Source: Chrysopilus asiliformis
Taxonomy: Eukaryota > Arthropoda > Insecta > Diptera > Rhagionidae
Direction of reading: 5' to 3'
Length of the DNA stretch: 64,000 bases
NCBI GenBank assembly: GCA_964034945.1
Contig: OZ035961.1
Span: 93,940,991 to 94,004,990 of the forward strand
The position numbers and the translations under genes were made by a program. The notes under the pieces were generated by a model. It saw only the letters and a list, made by a program, of their open reading frames with translations, did no database searches and had not been told where the DNA came from. Positions 35,241 to 46,378 of this stretch are shown here, in pieces. The stretch's first letter is position 1, and each line of letters opens with the position of its first letter.

Positions 35241-37375
35241 ATGTCTCTTCTTTTGTTAATAAGTTCGGTTATTTTAAATTCGGTTATACATTTTGTAGAT
35301 GGTCAGCTATTGACCACATTTAATTTACCGCGTTGGAATATCGGCTACAAGTCAAAAATAAATGAAGATCGACTGAATTTAACGCCATTTCTCGATGGTG
35401 GCGATGATATGTCAGCAAGAAAGTTGGCTAAAGTCAATAAAACGCTTTTCTTAAATGTTACAAGCTATTCAGGTAAATAATTAATTTACTTTTATCAAAA
35501 AATACCATATAATTATCAACAATCAACCGATGAATTAAATTGTATGAAATTTTCAGGGTTTTTAACCGTCGATGAGCAGCACGATTCAAACTTGTTCTTC
35601 TGGTTCTTTCCGGCTGAAGGTACTGAACACTTGTACGACGATGCCGAAGACTACGATGGCGAAGATGAAGATACCGATTATGACCATCCATTCTTAAAGA
35701 AATTAATGAAACGTCCTAAAGCCGATTCAACGCGGCTAGCTGAAGATAAACCACTGGTACTATGGCTACAAGGGGGTCCGGGAAGTTCATCTCTTTTTGG
35801 ATTATTCACTGAAAACGGGCCCTTTTTAATTAACGAGGATAAAATTTCAATCAGACGTAAGTCAACAAATCAACTAATTTAAAAATTTTATAGAATTTTT
35901 ATTCAAATATGTAACTAAAAACAGTTCTGCAATTTTTTACGATTTTCTTGAAAACAATCGAAGGGGCTATCCTAAAATACATCACGCTAATGTATTCAAT
36001 CCACCTCTCCCTGATTTTTCGGTATTTTTTAGAGCTTTAAACGGACCCCCTCCACCTAAATGTGTGACGTATTTTATCGACAGCCTCTTACTAAAGACTT
36101 TGCATAACCATTTATGCAATTAATTATATCCTCTTTTTTAATTTTTAAGACAATCCATATTCCTGGCATAAAAACTACTCAATGCTGTATATTGATAATC
36201 CAGTTGGGACCGGATTTAGTTACACAAAACCACGGGGATATGTCACAAACATGAGCCAAATGGCGAAACATCTTTATAAGGCTCTTATTCAATTCTATAA
36301 GTTATTTCCTTTCTTACAATCAAATGATTTTTACATAACTGGAGAATCCTTTGCTGGAAAATATATTCCTGCCATTGGTAATGAAATCTATGAACAAAAC
36401 GCAAAAACATACGATATTAAAATAAATTTGCAGGTAAATTGAAATGAAATCTATAAAATTCGCCTAAAAAAAATATGATTTTCAGGGTCTAGCGCTAGGA
36501 AATGCTCTAACGGATCCTTATAATATGTGTGACTATTCTTTGTATGCGTATCAGTTGGGGTTAGTTGGGCTTTTGGGATTTCGTGAGATGAAAATTACAG
36601 AAACGTTTTTACGGGCATATTTTCACTATCCTGATGCAAAAGTGGTGAGTATTAAATGAAATGATGTAAAAAATGTTAAAATTTGGGGCCTTAATTTCTG
36701 TTTTTGAGGCACCCCATCCCCCTTTAATGTGAGACTTTGTTGATACATAAAGTATCGGTCCTATCGATATGTTCCGTGATTTTGATTCTATTGCTTTTCT
36801 TTTCAGTACTGGGATACAACTCTGTTCTCATTTTTGCAACACAGTAACTACAGTAATTTATACAACATTCAACAGCCCGAGAAAATGGACCTGGACATAT
36901 TTTTAGATTTTATCGATCGACCAGAGGTTTGAAGATATGTAATTTTCCTTAACTTCCGCTATTCTTATTTTTTGTTCAGATCCGTAAAGCTCTTCACGTG
37001 GGATCCCAGGAATTCGCTGATCCGATTGCTGTTTACATGAAATTAATTCCAGATTTTCTAACAACAGCAGTCCATTGGACTGAGAAACTTCTAAATGCGG
37101 GCATGCGAATTATGTATTATAGTGGAAATTGGGATTTCATTGTTGCTTATCCGTTATCAGAAAATTTTTATCAAAAAATGAAATGGAAGGGAGCAGAGAA
37201 GTATCGAGCTGCCGATCGTCAATCATTTTTGGTAAACGGTAAATTGAAAGGATACTACACGAAGGCCTTTAATTTTGTTGAGGCGACTATTCTAAATGCT
37301 GGACATATGGTTCCGACAGATCAGCCGGAAGCATGTTTAGAGTTAATAGATAGATTCATTAAAAATACTTTGTAA
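35241..37375 (+). CDS. CPVL-like serine carboxypeptidase (S10), 6 exons
   Basis: Secretory or lysosomal serine carboxypeptidase that would remove C-terminal residues from peptides, closest in style to CPVL and insect vitellogenic carboxypeptidases. Exons: 35241-35472, 35557-35856, 36150-36433, 36486-36644, 36807-36926, 36980-37375; 1491 nt, 496 aa, phases consistent. Hydrophobic signal peptide over about residues 1-21. Oxyanion-hole region [19 protein letters not shown]; nucleophile Ser244 in GESFAGKY; Asp417 in GNWDFIVAY; His474 in [10 protein letters not shown]: the full triad is present. Compared with CPVL there is an extra acidic-then-basic stretch of roughly 35-40 residues after FFWFFPAEG ([14 protein letters not shown]). 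N-glycosylation sequons NKT and NVT lie near the N-terminus. AATAAA at 37384-37389. Confidence 0.95.
35961..36090. mobile_element. Short inverted-repeat element in carboxypeptidase intron 2
   Basis: GGGGCTATCCTAAAATACAT at the left is roughly the inverse of TGTGACGTATTTTATCGACAGCC at the right. It belongs to the same motif family as the 133-bp element at 7428-7560. Confidence 0.45.
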
Positions 37376-37843
37376 CATTTTTTAATAAAAATAAAATATC
37401 TGATGCGAACAGCAAATGACTTTCCTATACAAAATCTACGTCTCTGCACAATTTATACAATGACGCGATGAATAAGATATTGGGCCGTATTCTGTAATTT
37501 CCCACAAAATTACATTTTATGTTATGTTACGATGATAAAATTTTCTCTTCATAAAATGAAAATAAAATTTTACAAAAATTCGTATTCTGTAAGGGTTGAG
37601 TAAAATAATTTTATCGTTCATTTTACGAACCTTTAACATAAAAGATTTAGTACATTTCGGTGTGAATTCTATTACTTTTTGAACAGCTGGTCGAGTGACA
37701 GTCAAAAAAATTCAAAGTTTCGTTTCCTTTAAAGATTTTTTTTGCTGAGAAAGCTAAATAATTCGACTAAATGTCAGACAAAAATGATACCAACATCCAT
37801 TTTTTACTTTGTTTTTGTTGTTGACCGTTATTTTATAATTATC

Positions 37844-38168
37844 TTTGTGATTGTATAACTAGGCTTTTCGGTCGAAATTTATATTAAAATAAAAACGCTG
37901 GTTTTTAACTTTTTTGCTGCTCTAGGTTTCGGTAAATTGATTTCACCATCTTCAGGAGCTATATAGTTAATTGATACAGTTTAAAATATTTAACATTTTA
38001 TGAACAGAAATAAACAGTTTAGCGAAACATTTTATTGTCAGTTAAATGGTCAAGGTTTGGACACTAATACAATACGAAATATTTCGTAGAGTAGCAAAAA
38101 AGTTAAAAACCAGCGTTTTTATTTTAGTATAAATTTCTACTGAAAAGCCTAGTTATACAATCACAAAA
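37844..38168. repeat. Nested foldback repeat with arms of about 80 bp
   Basis: The left arm runs TTTGTGATTGTATAACTAGG, CTTTTC, then AAAACGCTGGTTTTTAACTT and TTTTGC; the right arm (38090-38168) is its near-perfect complement ending AGTTATACAATCACAAA. The spacer is about 165 bp. Confidence 0.7.
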
Positions 38169-38193
38169 ATCCATTTTTTACATATCAACGTAA

Positions 38194-38600
38194 TCCTTAC
38201 AGGACCTTTCATTAGAGTTATTACGCTGGATTCGTAATCAGCGACCCCGAAAAGCCCTTAATGCAATTTTTTTCGAGAAAAATTAGAAAAAATAAATTTT
38301 TGTTATCCTTACAGGACCTCCCGTTTAGAATTTTGAAATTCCAACATCCAACTCGTGATCAGCGACCACGAAAACCCCCTAAAGCCAGTTTTTCGGAAAC
38401 AAAATGAGAAAAAGGACATTTGCGTTATTCTTACAGGACCTTTCGTTACGAATTTTTAAGATCTTACATAGCTAAAAACCTGCTCTTGGCAACGCAGTTC
38501 ATTTTGCAGAAAACCGCGTAAAAATCGGTCCAGTAGTTTTTGACTTTTGTAATCTCAAACAGACAGACAGAAAACAGACAAACATCCATTTTTATATATG
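38194..38600. repeat. Three tandem units of 112-123 bp, then a (CAGA)n tail
   Basis: Units start at about 38194, 38306 and 38429 with TCCTTACAGGACC or TTCTTACAGGACC and share TTCGTAATCAGCGACC-like and ACGAAAACC-like blocks. After the third unit come CAAACAGACAGACAG and TTTTTATATATGTAGAT, which resemble the 3' ends of RTE-type non-LTR elements or SINEs. (AT)n runs from about 38854 to 38873. Confidence 0.5.
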
Positions 38601-38873
38601 TAGATTTGAAATTTCACTCGTGAAACGTCACACTTCAAATGTCAAATGGCATAAAAGATGATAAAATGATTATAAAAAGTACTATCTAGGAGCTTTTATG
38701 TTATGAGTCATAACAGGAAAAATTTTATGTTATAGCGTGTAACATAAAATGAAATTGTACTTACAGAATACCAATCGAGGTAATTTTGTTATTTTAAGAC
38801 ATAACATAACATAAAATGATAAAATTTTCGTTATAGAATACGGCCCATTAACTTATATATATATATATATATA

Positions 38874-39454
38874 ATTTCTTTTTGCAAAATCTGAAATATC
38901 TCGATAACGGAAAACATGTCGATTTATGGTAAAAGACAAAAATGTAGAAAATTTTAAAACCTTTGATTCTTACTTAACCTATTTTTTCGAAAAAAGGTTA
39001 GTTTGCAAGCAACTTGCATAAATCTGAAAGGTCAGAAAAATTTAATTAAAAACTCTCAAAAAATAATTAAGACAGCGAATAACGGTAAATAAGAAAAATA
39101 TGGAAAATATTCTCTTCAATTCATTTAACGGTTTGTACGTATCTTTAACAGTTCTCGAGATATTTGAAAAAAGATTATTTTTTACTTATTTTTTCCAAGA
39201 CTAAATATTGCAGTGGAAAGTTTTGTGTTGATCACAACTAATATTTTTTCAATATTACGGAACTTTAGAGATTTTTCTAGTTTTTCATACTTTCTTTGAT
39301 ACCCATTGAAGAACGTGTATTACAAAAATTTAAATTTTTAGACGTTAACTTTTTATGGAGCGAATTTTCGTTCTGGCAATGCTACTTTTTGTGACATTTC
39401 TCGAATTTTAGGTTATAATTTCTTTATTCGAAGTGACCGAAAAAAGGACTAAAA
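38874..39454. other. Upstream region of mRpS25, nothing recognised
   Basis: AT-rich, no coding frame. The last 100 bases are presumably the promoter and 5'UTR of mRpS25. Confidence 0.3.
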
Positions 39455-40069
39455 ATGCCGTTTATGAAAGGACGAGCTCCTATTCGTAGGACACTGGATT
39501 ATTTAAATACCGGTAAATTAGTGCTAAAGGAGAGAGTGAAGGTTTTTAGTGTGAATTACAATACATACGGAGACCATCATGCTGGCGCAAGGTAAGAAAT
39601 TTGAAAAACTAAATGACAAAACAAGCAGTAAAACTATCTTTGCAGAGATTTTGTTTTTTGGAATATTCCTCAAATACAATATAAAAATCCCCAAGTGCAC
39701 GTTGCCACATTTAAGAACATGACACCATCTCCATTCGTAAGATGTTATTTCGATAATGGGAAACAGATGCTCATCGACATCGAGAACAGATCCAGGCATG
39801 AAATTATTGACCATTTGGTGGAAGTTGTTGGTAAAACAAAGTAAAACAGTTGCAATGGAATCTGTTAGTAGAATTCCTCATGAAACTCTTTTCATTTTAG
39901 GGAGTTGTTGGCGCATGAAGCGATAATGGCTGAGAAGAAAGACAATCCTGCGAATTTTGGCTATGGTTGCGATCGTCATTGCATTTGCGAAATCCCCGGG
40001 CAAGTCCCATGTCCAGGCTTAGTTCCTTTACCTAACCACATGAGGGGAAAATTCAAATTTCCCATATAA
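39455..40069 (+). CDS. mRpS25: Mitochondrial small ribosomal subunit protein mS25 (mRpS25), 3 exons
   Basis: Component of the mitochondrial 28S ribosomal subunit. Exons: 39455-39591, 39646-39840, 39901-40069; 501 nt, 166 aa, the expected length. Strong family blocks: [56 protein letters not shown], then [14 protein letters not shown] and [19 protein letters not shown]. CxC-type cysteines near the C-terminus are retained. Both introns are about 55-60 bp. It converges on RBM18, whose stop lies 560 bp downstream on the other strand. Confidence 0.96.
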
Positions 40070-40630
40070 TTGTATTTAACTAGTGTTTAATTTTACAGAG
40101 AAATGTAGTTTATTATGTAATCTAGGAGTTTTTTTTAAATTGTTTAAAAATAGGATAATTTTTAGCACAGCAGAGTCCCAGTCCGAATGTTATTTTAAGT
40201 TACTGTCCAGATCCAGAGATATTAAGACAAAAGCAATTTGTTCTTAGTTACTGCAAGCAAGGTATGGACGATCCAAGTAACTTCAGTTTAATTCAACAAC
40301 GTGAGTGGAAATGGAAAAGATACTTCTTTTTCAGTCAGATAAAAAATTCAATAAGATTTTTTGTAAAATATTTATTCTACCATACATATGGGACAAGATC
40401 AGTTTTTGTTATTAAATAATACATAAATTAAAAAGTAAAGTTGAAATCTTAAGAAAAAAAAATATTTAGAAAATCTTTTCGTTCGTAGCCAAAAAGGACT
40501 CAGTAAGTATTATTAGCGCATAAGATTTCATTCCTTATAGTTAAAAGAAATGCACGTTTAAGCTGTCGTCAAGCTCCCCTTAAAAACGATTACATTTGAT
40601 TATCTTAATCTCTTCTAATTTTGTTAATAT
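40070..40630. other. Region between the convergent 3' ends of mRpS25 and RBM18
   Basis: Mostly 3'UTR. It contains a plus-strand frame at 40170-40299 between an AG (TTTTTAGCACAG) and a GT (CAAC|GTGAGT), reading SYCPDPEILRQKQFVLSYC; I do not recognise it. TTTATT at 40371-40376 could be the RBM18 poly(A) signal. Confidence 0.35.
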
Positions 40631-41549
40631 CTATCGACGATTGTTATGTCTAGTATTTTTACTATATGGTCCACTATTTCGATATTTCGTATGATGGTAT
40701 CGTGAGCTAGTCTGAGCTTTGCTACAATCACTCCCACTTCCTTGTGAGTTTTTATTGAATTGATACTTTTGTATTAAAGGTACTTCTTTAGCTAGCGTTT
40801 TATTAACTTCGAAATCGTCTTTTCGAGTTTCTAGGGACTTGAGTTTGGCCTCGATCGCCTGTATCGTAATCTCTTTGCTAATTTTTCGGTCTTTTGATGA
40901 GCCAGCAGCCAACGCTGGAATATCTATTTTGGGCTTTGGTCTCTCTAATTCATCCTAGAACAATATTTTTTTAGACGCACATATTTTTTCATCATCCACA
41001 ATATTTCTATTTTTGTGGACAGATTGTTTGTTACTTACGTAATTTATATTCTTCGCTAGACGGACAACTACATGTTTGGTTCCTACTAATTGGCCATTTA
41101 GTTTTTCTAGTGCTATGGCAGATTCCTTGGCCTGAAATATAGTTTTTTTTTAAAAAACAGTTTACACTACTAAAATTTAATCGACTTACATTTTTATAAG
41201 TAACAAATGCATATCCTCTCGGCTGTCCGGCCTGGGGCCCACTTTTGTGGAAGAGCATGTCAAACTTTTCGATTTTACCGCATTTTTGCATAATTTTCAA
41301 GAGTTGAAACCAATAAAGAAAAGTAAAACAGAAATTAGTTCAGCGATCCAAGTGGATTTTAAAAAGTTTTTGGTTAAATGAAAGGCAATAAGAGAAAGGT
41401 TGAAAAATCAATATATCTACTTACTCAGTCATTCGGGTGTCCAAATTTCCGACCCATAATCGCCTTTCATCCACACTAGTAGTCTGCAAAAAGAAATCAT
41501 TTATTTTGTTGTTTAAAAGACTTTATTTTTAACTTACCTCCTCTGTCAT
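40631..41549 (-). CDS. RBM18: RNA-binding protein RBM18, 5 exons
   Basis: Small single-RRM protein, probable RNA binding; its cellular role is poorly known. Exons: 41549-41538 (MTEE), 41483-41425, 41310-41190, 41131-41039, 40954-40631; 609 nt, 202 aa. RNP2 is LWVGNL and RNP1 RGYAFVTY; between them comes LLKIMQKCGKIEKFDMLFHK, a close match to the family. After the RRM, IDIPAL and ITIQAIEAKLKSLE match the vertebrate C-terminal helix, and the tail is Arg/Asn/Ser-rich. Odd point: no AG exists upstream of exon 3 before an in-frame stop. The family alignment places the boundary at ATTG|GTTTCAA, giving an intron that ends TG. Other splice sites are canonical. Confidence 0.92.
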
Positions 41550-41819
41550 TGTAATATTCTTGCTAAAAATCCATTCCCCAAAATAGATATTTACTAGAAG
41601 CCGTTGAATTAACAATAAAACCGACTGAATTCCACTGGAAAACAAACGTCAGATGACGTCACAAAATGTTAGTCCAGTGGCGGTACTCCGCAAAATTAGA
41701 TTTTTTGGTACTGCAAAATAATAAAAATTTGCACATGCACATTTGTTTAATTTTTTCAAGGGCGATGGTATAAAATATACCACTATTTCGTTTAATTTTT
41801 TTTTTAGTCAAAGTAAAAC

Positions 41820-42162
41820 CAACGGGCTGCTCTGAGTACTCCCTTAATAAAAGTAGAGCCTGAATCGTACGTCGATGCGTCCGTCATGCGTGCGTCCGGT
41901 TGACAGTTCGATGCGGTGACAGTTGGGTACGGCAACGAATCTGGAGTTAATTCATTGTTTTGCACTTCTTCTATTAGTTTATCGTCGAAACAATTACTTT
42001 CAATTTGTTCCATACTTAAATTGCTTAAATCGTAAACAAACTTTTTTGCGAAATGACATTTCCGTGCGTTGCCGCATGTAAAAGTAGAAATTCGACCTAC
42101 TCTATGCGGCTGCCGCATCGGAAAACGTATTATTAGGGGAGTACTCATAGCAGCCCGTTGTT
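41820..42162. mobile_element. MITE with 29-bp inverted ends
   Basis: Ends are AACGGGCTGCTCTGAGTACT and, complemented, AACGGGCTGCTATGAGTACT, continuing CCC(T/C)TAATA. Minus-strand reading gives MEQIESN and then FDDKLIEEVQ, resembling the start of a MADF domain, as in the second protein of some Harbinger elements. Upstream of the RBM18 promoter. Confidence 0.7.
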
Positions 42163-42500
42163 TCTACTCGAACTGTCAACGTGACGGACGCATGACGGAC
42201 GCATCGACGTACGATTCAGGTTCTAGCTTAATGCGTTTGTCCGATGCGGCAACGCACCGTCACCGCATAGAGTATGTCGACTTTCTACTTTTACATGCGG
42301 CAACGCACGGAAATGTTAAGCAATTTAAGTATGGAACAAATTGAAAGTAATTCTTTCGACGATAAACTAATAGAAGAAGTGCAAAAAAAGTGAAGAAGAA
42401 GTGATTCGTTGCCGTACCCAACTGTCACCGCATAAAACTGTCTACCGGACGGACGCATGACGGACGCATCCACGTACGATTCAGGTTCTAGCTTAATTAC
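42163..42500. mobile_element. Second, inverted, partial copy of the adjacent MITE
   Basis: It repeats the same blocks in the opposite order and strand: TGCGGCAACGCACGGAAATG, ATGGAACAAATTGAAAGTAA, GACGATAAACTAATAGAAGA and ACGTACGATTCAGGTTCTAG. With the neighbour it forms a head-to-head pair. Confidence 0.65.
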
Positions 42501-44001
42501 CAAAAAAACTGAAATTGGTTAATATAAGTAAAAAACTCATGGTTTACAGACTGTTCCAATTTGGAGAAAATGCTGTTGGATTTAATAGACTGTCCTACTC
42601 AGTAGTCCTGATGTCCGCTCTTCAGACATGCGCTTTTTACTTATATCAAATAAATTTCAGTTAATTGTGTCATTATTTGTATCGAAAAATTTAATTTTTT
42701 AAATCTTTCGCGCTCGGCGGCTATTTTAAAAACGAGATTTTTCAGGCATATGTGCACTAAGGGCCAGATGGCAACAAAAAAAAACTTATCGTTAAACTTC
42801 AGGACTGACAAAACAATTGGACTTAAAAAAAATATATTTCACATGTATTTGAACGAACATTTTTTCGCAAAACTCCAATATATTAACCAAAGCTGATATA
42901 TTAAAACTTTAGTTCATATACAGTAGATTTGCGATTATACGAACGTTTTATTATATAAACAGTTGTATTAAATGCATAGAAAATATTTGAGATTAGAAAT
43001 TCCTTTGAATCCATATAACTGGGTAGTTCATATATTTGGGGGTTAATATAATCGAAAAACCGTTGACGGTTCGAAAAGTTTCGAACTGTCTTAATTCGGA
43101 AATTTTGTCTTCTACTGTTATTTGCCACCTGTTCTTGTTATTGATAAATTTTCCTTAAAATGTAAAAAATAGATTTTTGTGAATTGCTTGAAACTATTAG
43201 TGTAAAAAAAACTCTTAGAGGAAGAATTAAAAAAATGGTGTACATTTTTTCCTTGTACCGTAAATCAATATATTTTAACGTTATCAAGATATTTCAGATT
43301 TTGTCAAATAAAAATTCATATTTTTGTATAAGCTAATATTTTATTCGTTGGGTTTAGTGTAAACCGCCCATAAACATTGATTTTGTATTAGAAATTCATA
43401 TGCTGTTCACATCAGATATTTTTTTCTGATGTTAGTAAAACTTTTTTGTTTTTGGTTTGAAATTTTACATACCGCTTCTCGAAGGTTTAAACTAAATAAA
43501 TTAGCAAAAAAATAATGGACATTTTATCGTCATTAGTACCGATGGTTTTAATGTATGAAAAGAATATTTTTTTTACAAGATCAGGATCAATGTTCTGGAA
43601 AGTATTGCAATATTTTATCGCTCGATTGATCACACTATAGACTATACGCTCTCTAATTTGAACAAACGACACGAATACCTTATTAGAACTTCCCAGCCAA
43701 ATATTATATTTTTTTGTCTCATCCGAAAAGTTTTTTATGATAGGTTTGCTGTGAAACCTATACTAGGAACCTATTTCTGGTATGGAAGGTACGGTAACTG
43801 ATGAAGTATGGATTGCCCATAAAGTCACACATTTAAGGGAAAGGTAGGTCTGGAATACCGGGGTGATAGTAAAAAAGAAAATTGTTTTTCAATTCGTAGA
43901 TTGAGTGCAAAATTTAATACGACAATAAAACTAAACATTTTAAAAGAAATAGTTAACCAATAAAAAATTAATAATAAGTAAAAATGCAATCATTAAAAAA
44001 A
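42501..44001. other. Intergenic, nothing firm
   Basis: A possible decayed element with CAGTAGATTTGCGATTATAC lies near 42919. Open frames at 42901-43672 look non-coding. Confidence 0.3.
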
Positions 44002-44869
44002 TTAAAGTTCTTCTATAATTAGCTCCCCATTATCATTTATGTCTACAACCTCAACTTTCACTGTAGCTAAATTTTTTGATTCTTCAGAATTACAATTAAT
44101 ATTAGCTGCAACTGGAGTATGTCGAATTTCAGGTCCATCAGTATTTAACTTTTTTGAATGTTCATTATTCAATCTTTCTTGTATTATCATTTGATGAATC
44201 CTTCCTTGCAGATTTAATGCTCTTTCTATTGGCAAATTCCGTAATTGTTGTGCTACGTTCATACCAAAGTAGTAGAACTCATCAGCGTTTTCAGAACTAC
44301 TTTCAATTTCCACGAGTCTCGTGATTGCTTCAGTATTTGTTGAAGGTTCGTCTTGTTGAATTATTTTCCGTTGCACACCAATTTTTCGCGGTTGTAAGAT
44401 TTCATCTTCAGTAGTCACCTCCTCTCCATTTGTTTGATTTAAAGAGTTCGTCAGGGATTGTGTCTATAAAAATTTAATTAGTTTAATTTGGCAAATATTA
44501 TTATATTACTGTTTTCACCAAATGGGTATGACTATCGGATGCTTCCTTCTTCATACCCAAGAAATTATCGACTTTGTAAAACCAAATTAGCCGAGGCTGG
44601 TAAATTTCACCTCCTGAACGCATAGATTTCTTTACTTTTGACTTTTCCATAGTGTATGTATCTCGAATTGATTTAATTTTCTTCTTTAACATTTCAAGAG
44701 TAAGAAAAGGCAAATCCATTTTCTTGAGTATGAATTTTAGCGCTTTTTCTCTGTGAGTTCTCAGTTTGTACTCGGGAATTCTAAAGTTCCAAAGGCATTC
44801 GCAGCTTTTATATAGATTTATCAGTTTTATAGTCTCCGCATTTTCCCACCTTTTCACCGAAAATGACAT
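44002..44869 (-). CDS. MADF-BESS domain protein, 2 exons
   Basis: Probable nuclear DNA-binding adaptor of the insect MADF-BESS family; its target is unknown. Exons: 44869-44510 and 44463-44002; 822 nt, 273 aa, phase 0 junction (AAA ACA|GTAATA). The MADF domain is at about residues 5-105: WENAETIKLINLYKSCECLW, then LTLEMLKKKIKSIRDTY, SGGEIYQPRLIWFYKVDNFL. A BESS-like segment follows near the middle of exon 2: EFYYFGMNVAQQLRNLPIE and a helix to MIIQERL. The C-terminal VKVEVVD looks like a sumoylation site. Start set at MSFSVKRW because the upstream in-frame extension lacks similarity. Divergent from PSMD7, with 434 bp between the start codons. Confidence 0.88.
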
Positions 44870-45303
44870 TTTCCTAAAACTATGAACTTCCGCAAGAAAG
44901 TAAACAAAACTATTTGACACCGATTTGTTGTTATAATGGCAGTGATCCATTGGACAGGCACAACTAGGGAGCATTGAATATAGAGAACCACAAAAAAATA
45001 ATAAACTGAGGGAAATTTTCTATTTTTCACCATAAAAAGCTACAAAATTGACTGTAGTTTATTCAGATCAATATAATGTTTATTCTGAGAAACGTATTTA
45101 AAAGAAATATTAAAAAATTCATGAATTCAAAAGCAGGCATTTCCAGAATATTAAAAGAACGTGCTATTATAAAGGGTATATTATTCCAACTAGGGTAATT
45201 TGTACAGTTTATGTGACTCACTAGTGAGACGGCATATTTTGTATTCTCAAAAAAGTCCTTGTTTTATCGCGAATTGTGCAAATTTTCAAGTATTTCAGTC
45301 AAA

Positions 45304-46378
45304 ATGCCTATCAGCGAGGTTCATGTGAATAAAGTGATTGTCCATCCGCTGGTTTTACTAAGTGTGGTGGACCATTTCAACCGAATGGGAAAGATCGGTA
45401 ACCAAAAACGTGTTGTGGGTGTTTTGCTTGGTTGCTGGCGCTCCAAAGGGGTTTTGGATGTTTCCAATAGCTTTGCCGGTATTTCATTTTTTTTCAAATT
45501 ATTACGCTTAAAATTTTAATCACTTGGCTTAAAATCCGACAGTTCCCTTCGACGAAGATGACAAAGAGAAGTCAGTTTGGTTCTTGGATCACGATTACTT
45601 AGAAAATATGTACGGAATGTTTAAAAAAGTAAACGCCCGAGAGCGCGTCGTTGGCTGGTATCATACTGGACCGAAGCTGCATCAAAACGATATTGCAATC
45701 AACGAATTAGTCCGGCGCTATTGTCCGAATTCCGTGCTAGTCATTATTGATGCAAAGCCCAAGGATCTGGGATTGCCTACCGAGGCTTACACTGCAGTAG
45801 AAGAAGTGCACGATGATGGATCCCCAACTTCCAAGACTTTCGAGCATGTACCCAGTGAAATCGGGGCAGAGGAGGCCGAGGAAGTCGGCGTAGAGCATCT
45901 TTTACGTGATATCAAGGATACAACAGTTGGCAGTCTTTCACAGAAGATAACGAATCAATTGCAGGGTCTAAAGGGCATCAATGCCCAGCTAAAGGAAATT
46001 AAAAACTACTTACAAAAGGTCGGCAATGGACAGCTGCCCATTAATCATCAGATTATCTATCAGTTGCAGGACATCTTCAATCTGCTGCCAGATATCGCTG
46101 CCGAAGGATTCACAGATACAATGTACGTGAAAACCAATGATCAAATGCTGGTCGTTTATCTAGCGTCAATGGTTCGTTCGATTATTGCTTTGCATAATTT
46201 AATTAATAACAAATTAACTAATCGAGACGCCGAGGAAGGCAAGAAGGAGGAAGCCAAGGATAAAAAGGATAAAGATAATAAGGAAATCAAAGATAAAGAC
46301 AGCAAGAAAGATGATAAAGATAGTAAAAAAGATGAGAAATCTGATAAAGCTAAAGATGATAAATCGTCAAAGAAGTAA
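45304..46378 (+). CDS. Rpn8: 26S proteasome lid subunit Rpn8 (PSMD7/Mov34), 2 exons
   Basis: Non-catalytic MPN-domain partner of the deubiquitinase Rpn11 in the 19S lid. Exons: 45304-45478 and 45543-46378; 1011 nt, 336 aa, close to the fly orthologue's length. The MPN domain (about 5-140) has [27 protein letters not shown] and [13 protein letters not shown]; the second JAMM histidine and other zinc ligands are absent, as expected for Rpn8. The C-terminal helices that pair with Rpn11 follow ([48 protein letters not shown]). The last 45 residues are a Lys/Asp-rich tail typical of this subunit. AATAAA at 46383-46388. Confidence 0.97.

Larger units (their letters stand above)
37482..38846. mobile_element. 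1.37-kb terminal-inverted-repeat element with ATT target duplication
   Basis: Ends are GGGCCGTATTCTGTAA and, complemented, GGGCCGTATTCTATAA; farther in, both sides repeat variants of TTTTATGTTATGTTA and GATAAAATTTTC. ATT flanks both ends (37479-37481 and 38847-38849). No transposase ORF. The interior holds a nested foldback (37844-38168) and a three-unit tandem repeat (38194-38470). Harbinger-like by its 3-bp duplication; a firm family call is not possible. Confidence 0.7.

Noticed and set aside
38194..38470. CRISPR-like regular repeats
   Set aside because: Only three imperfect units of unequal length in an insect genome; no spacers of constant size.
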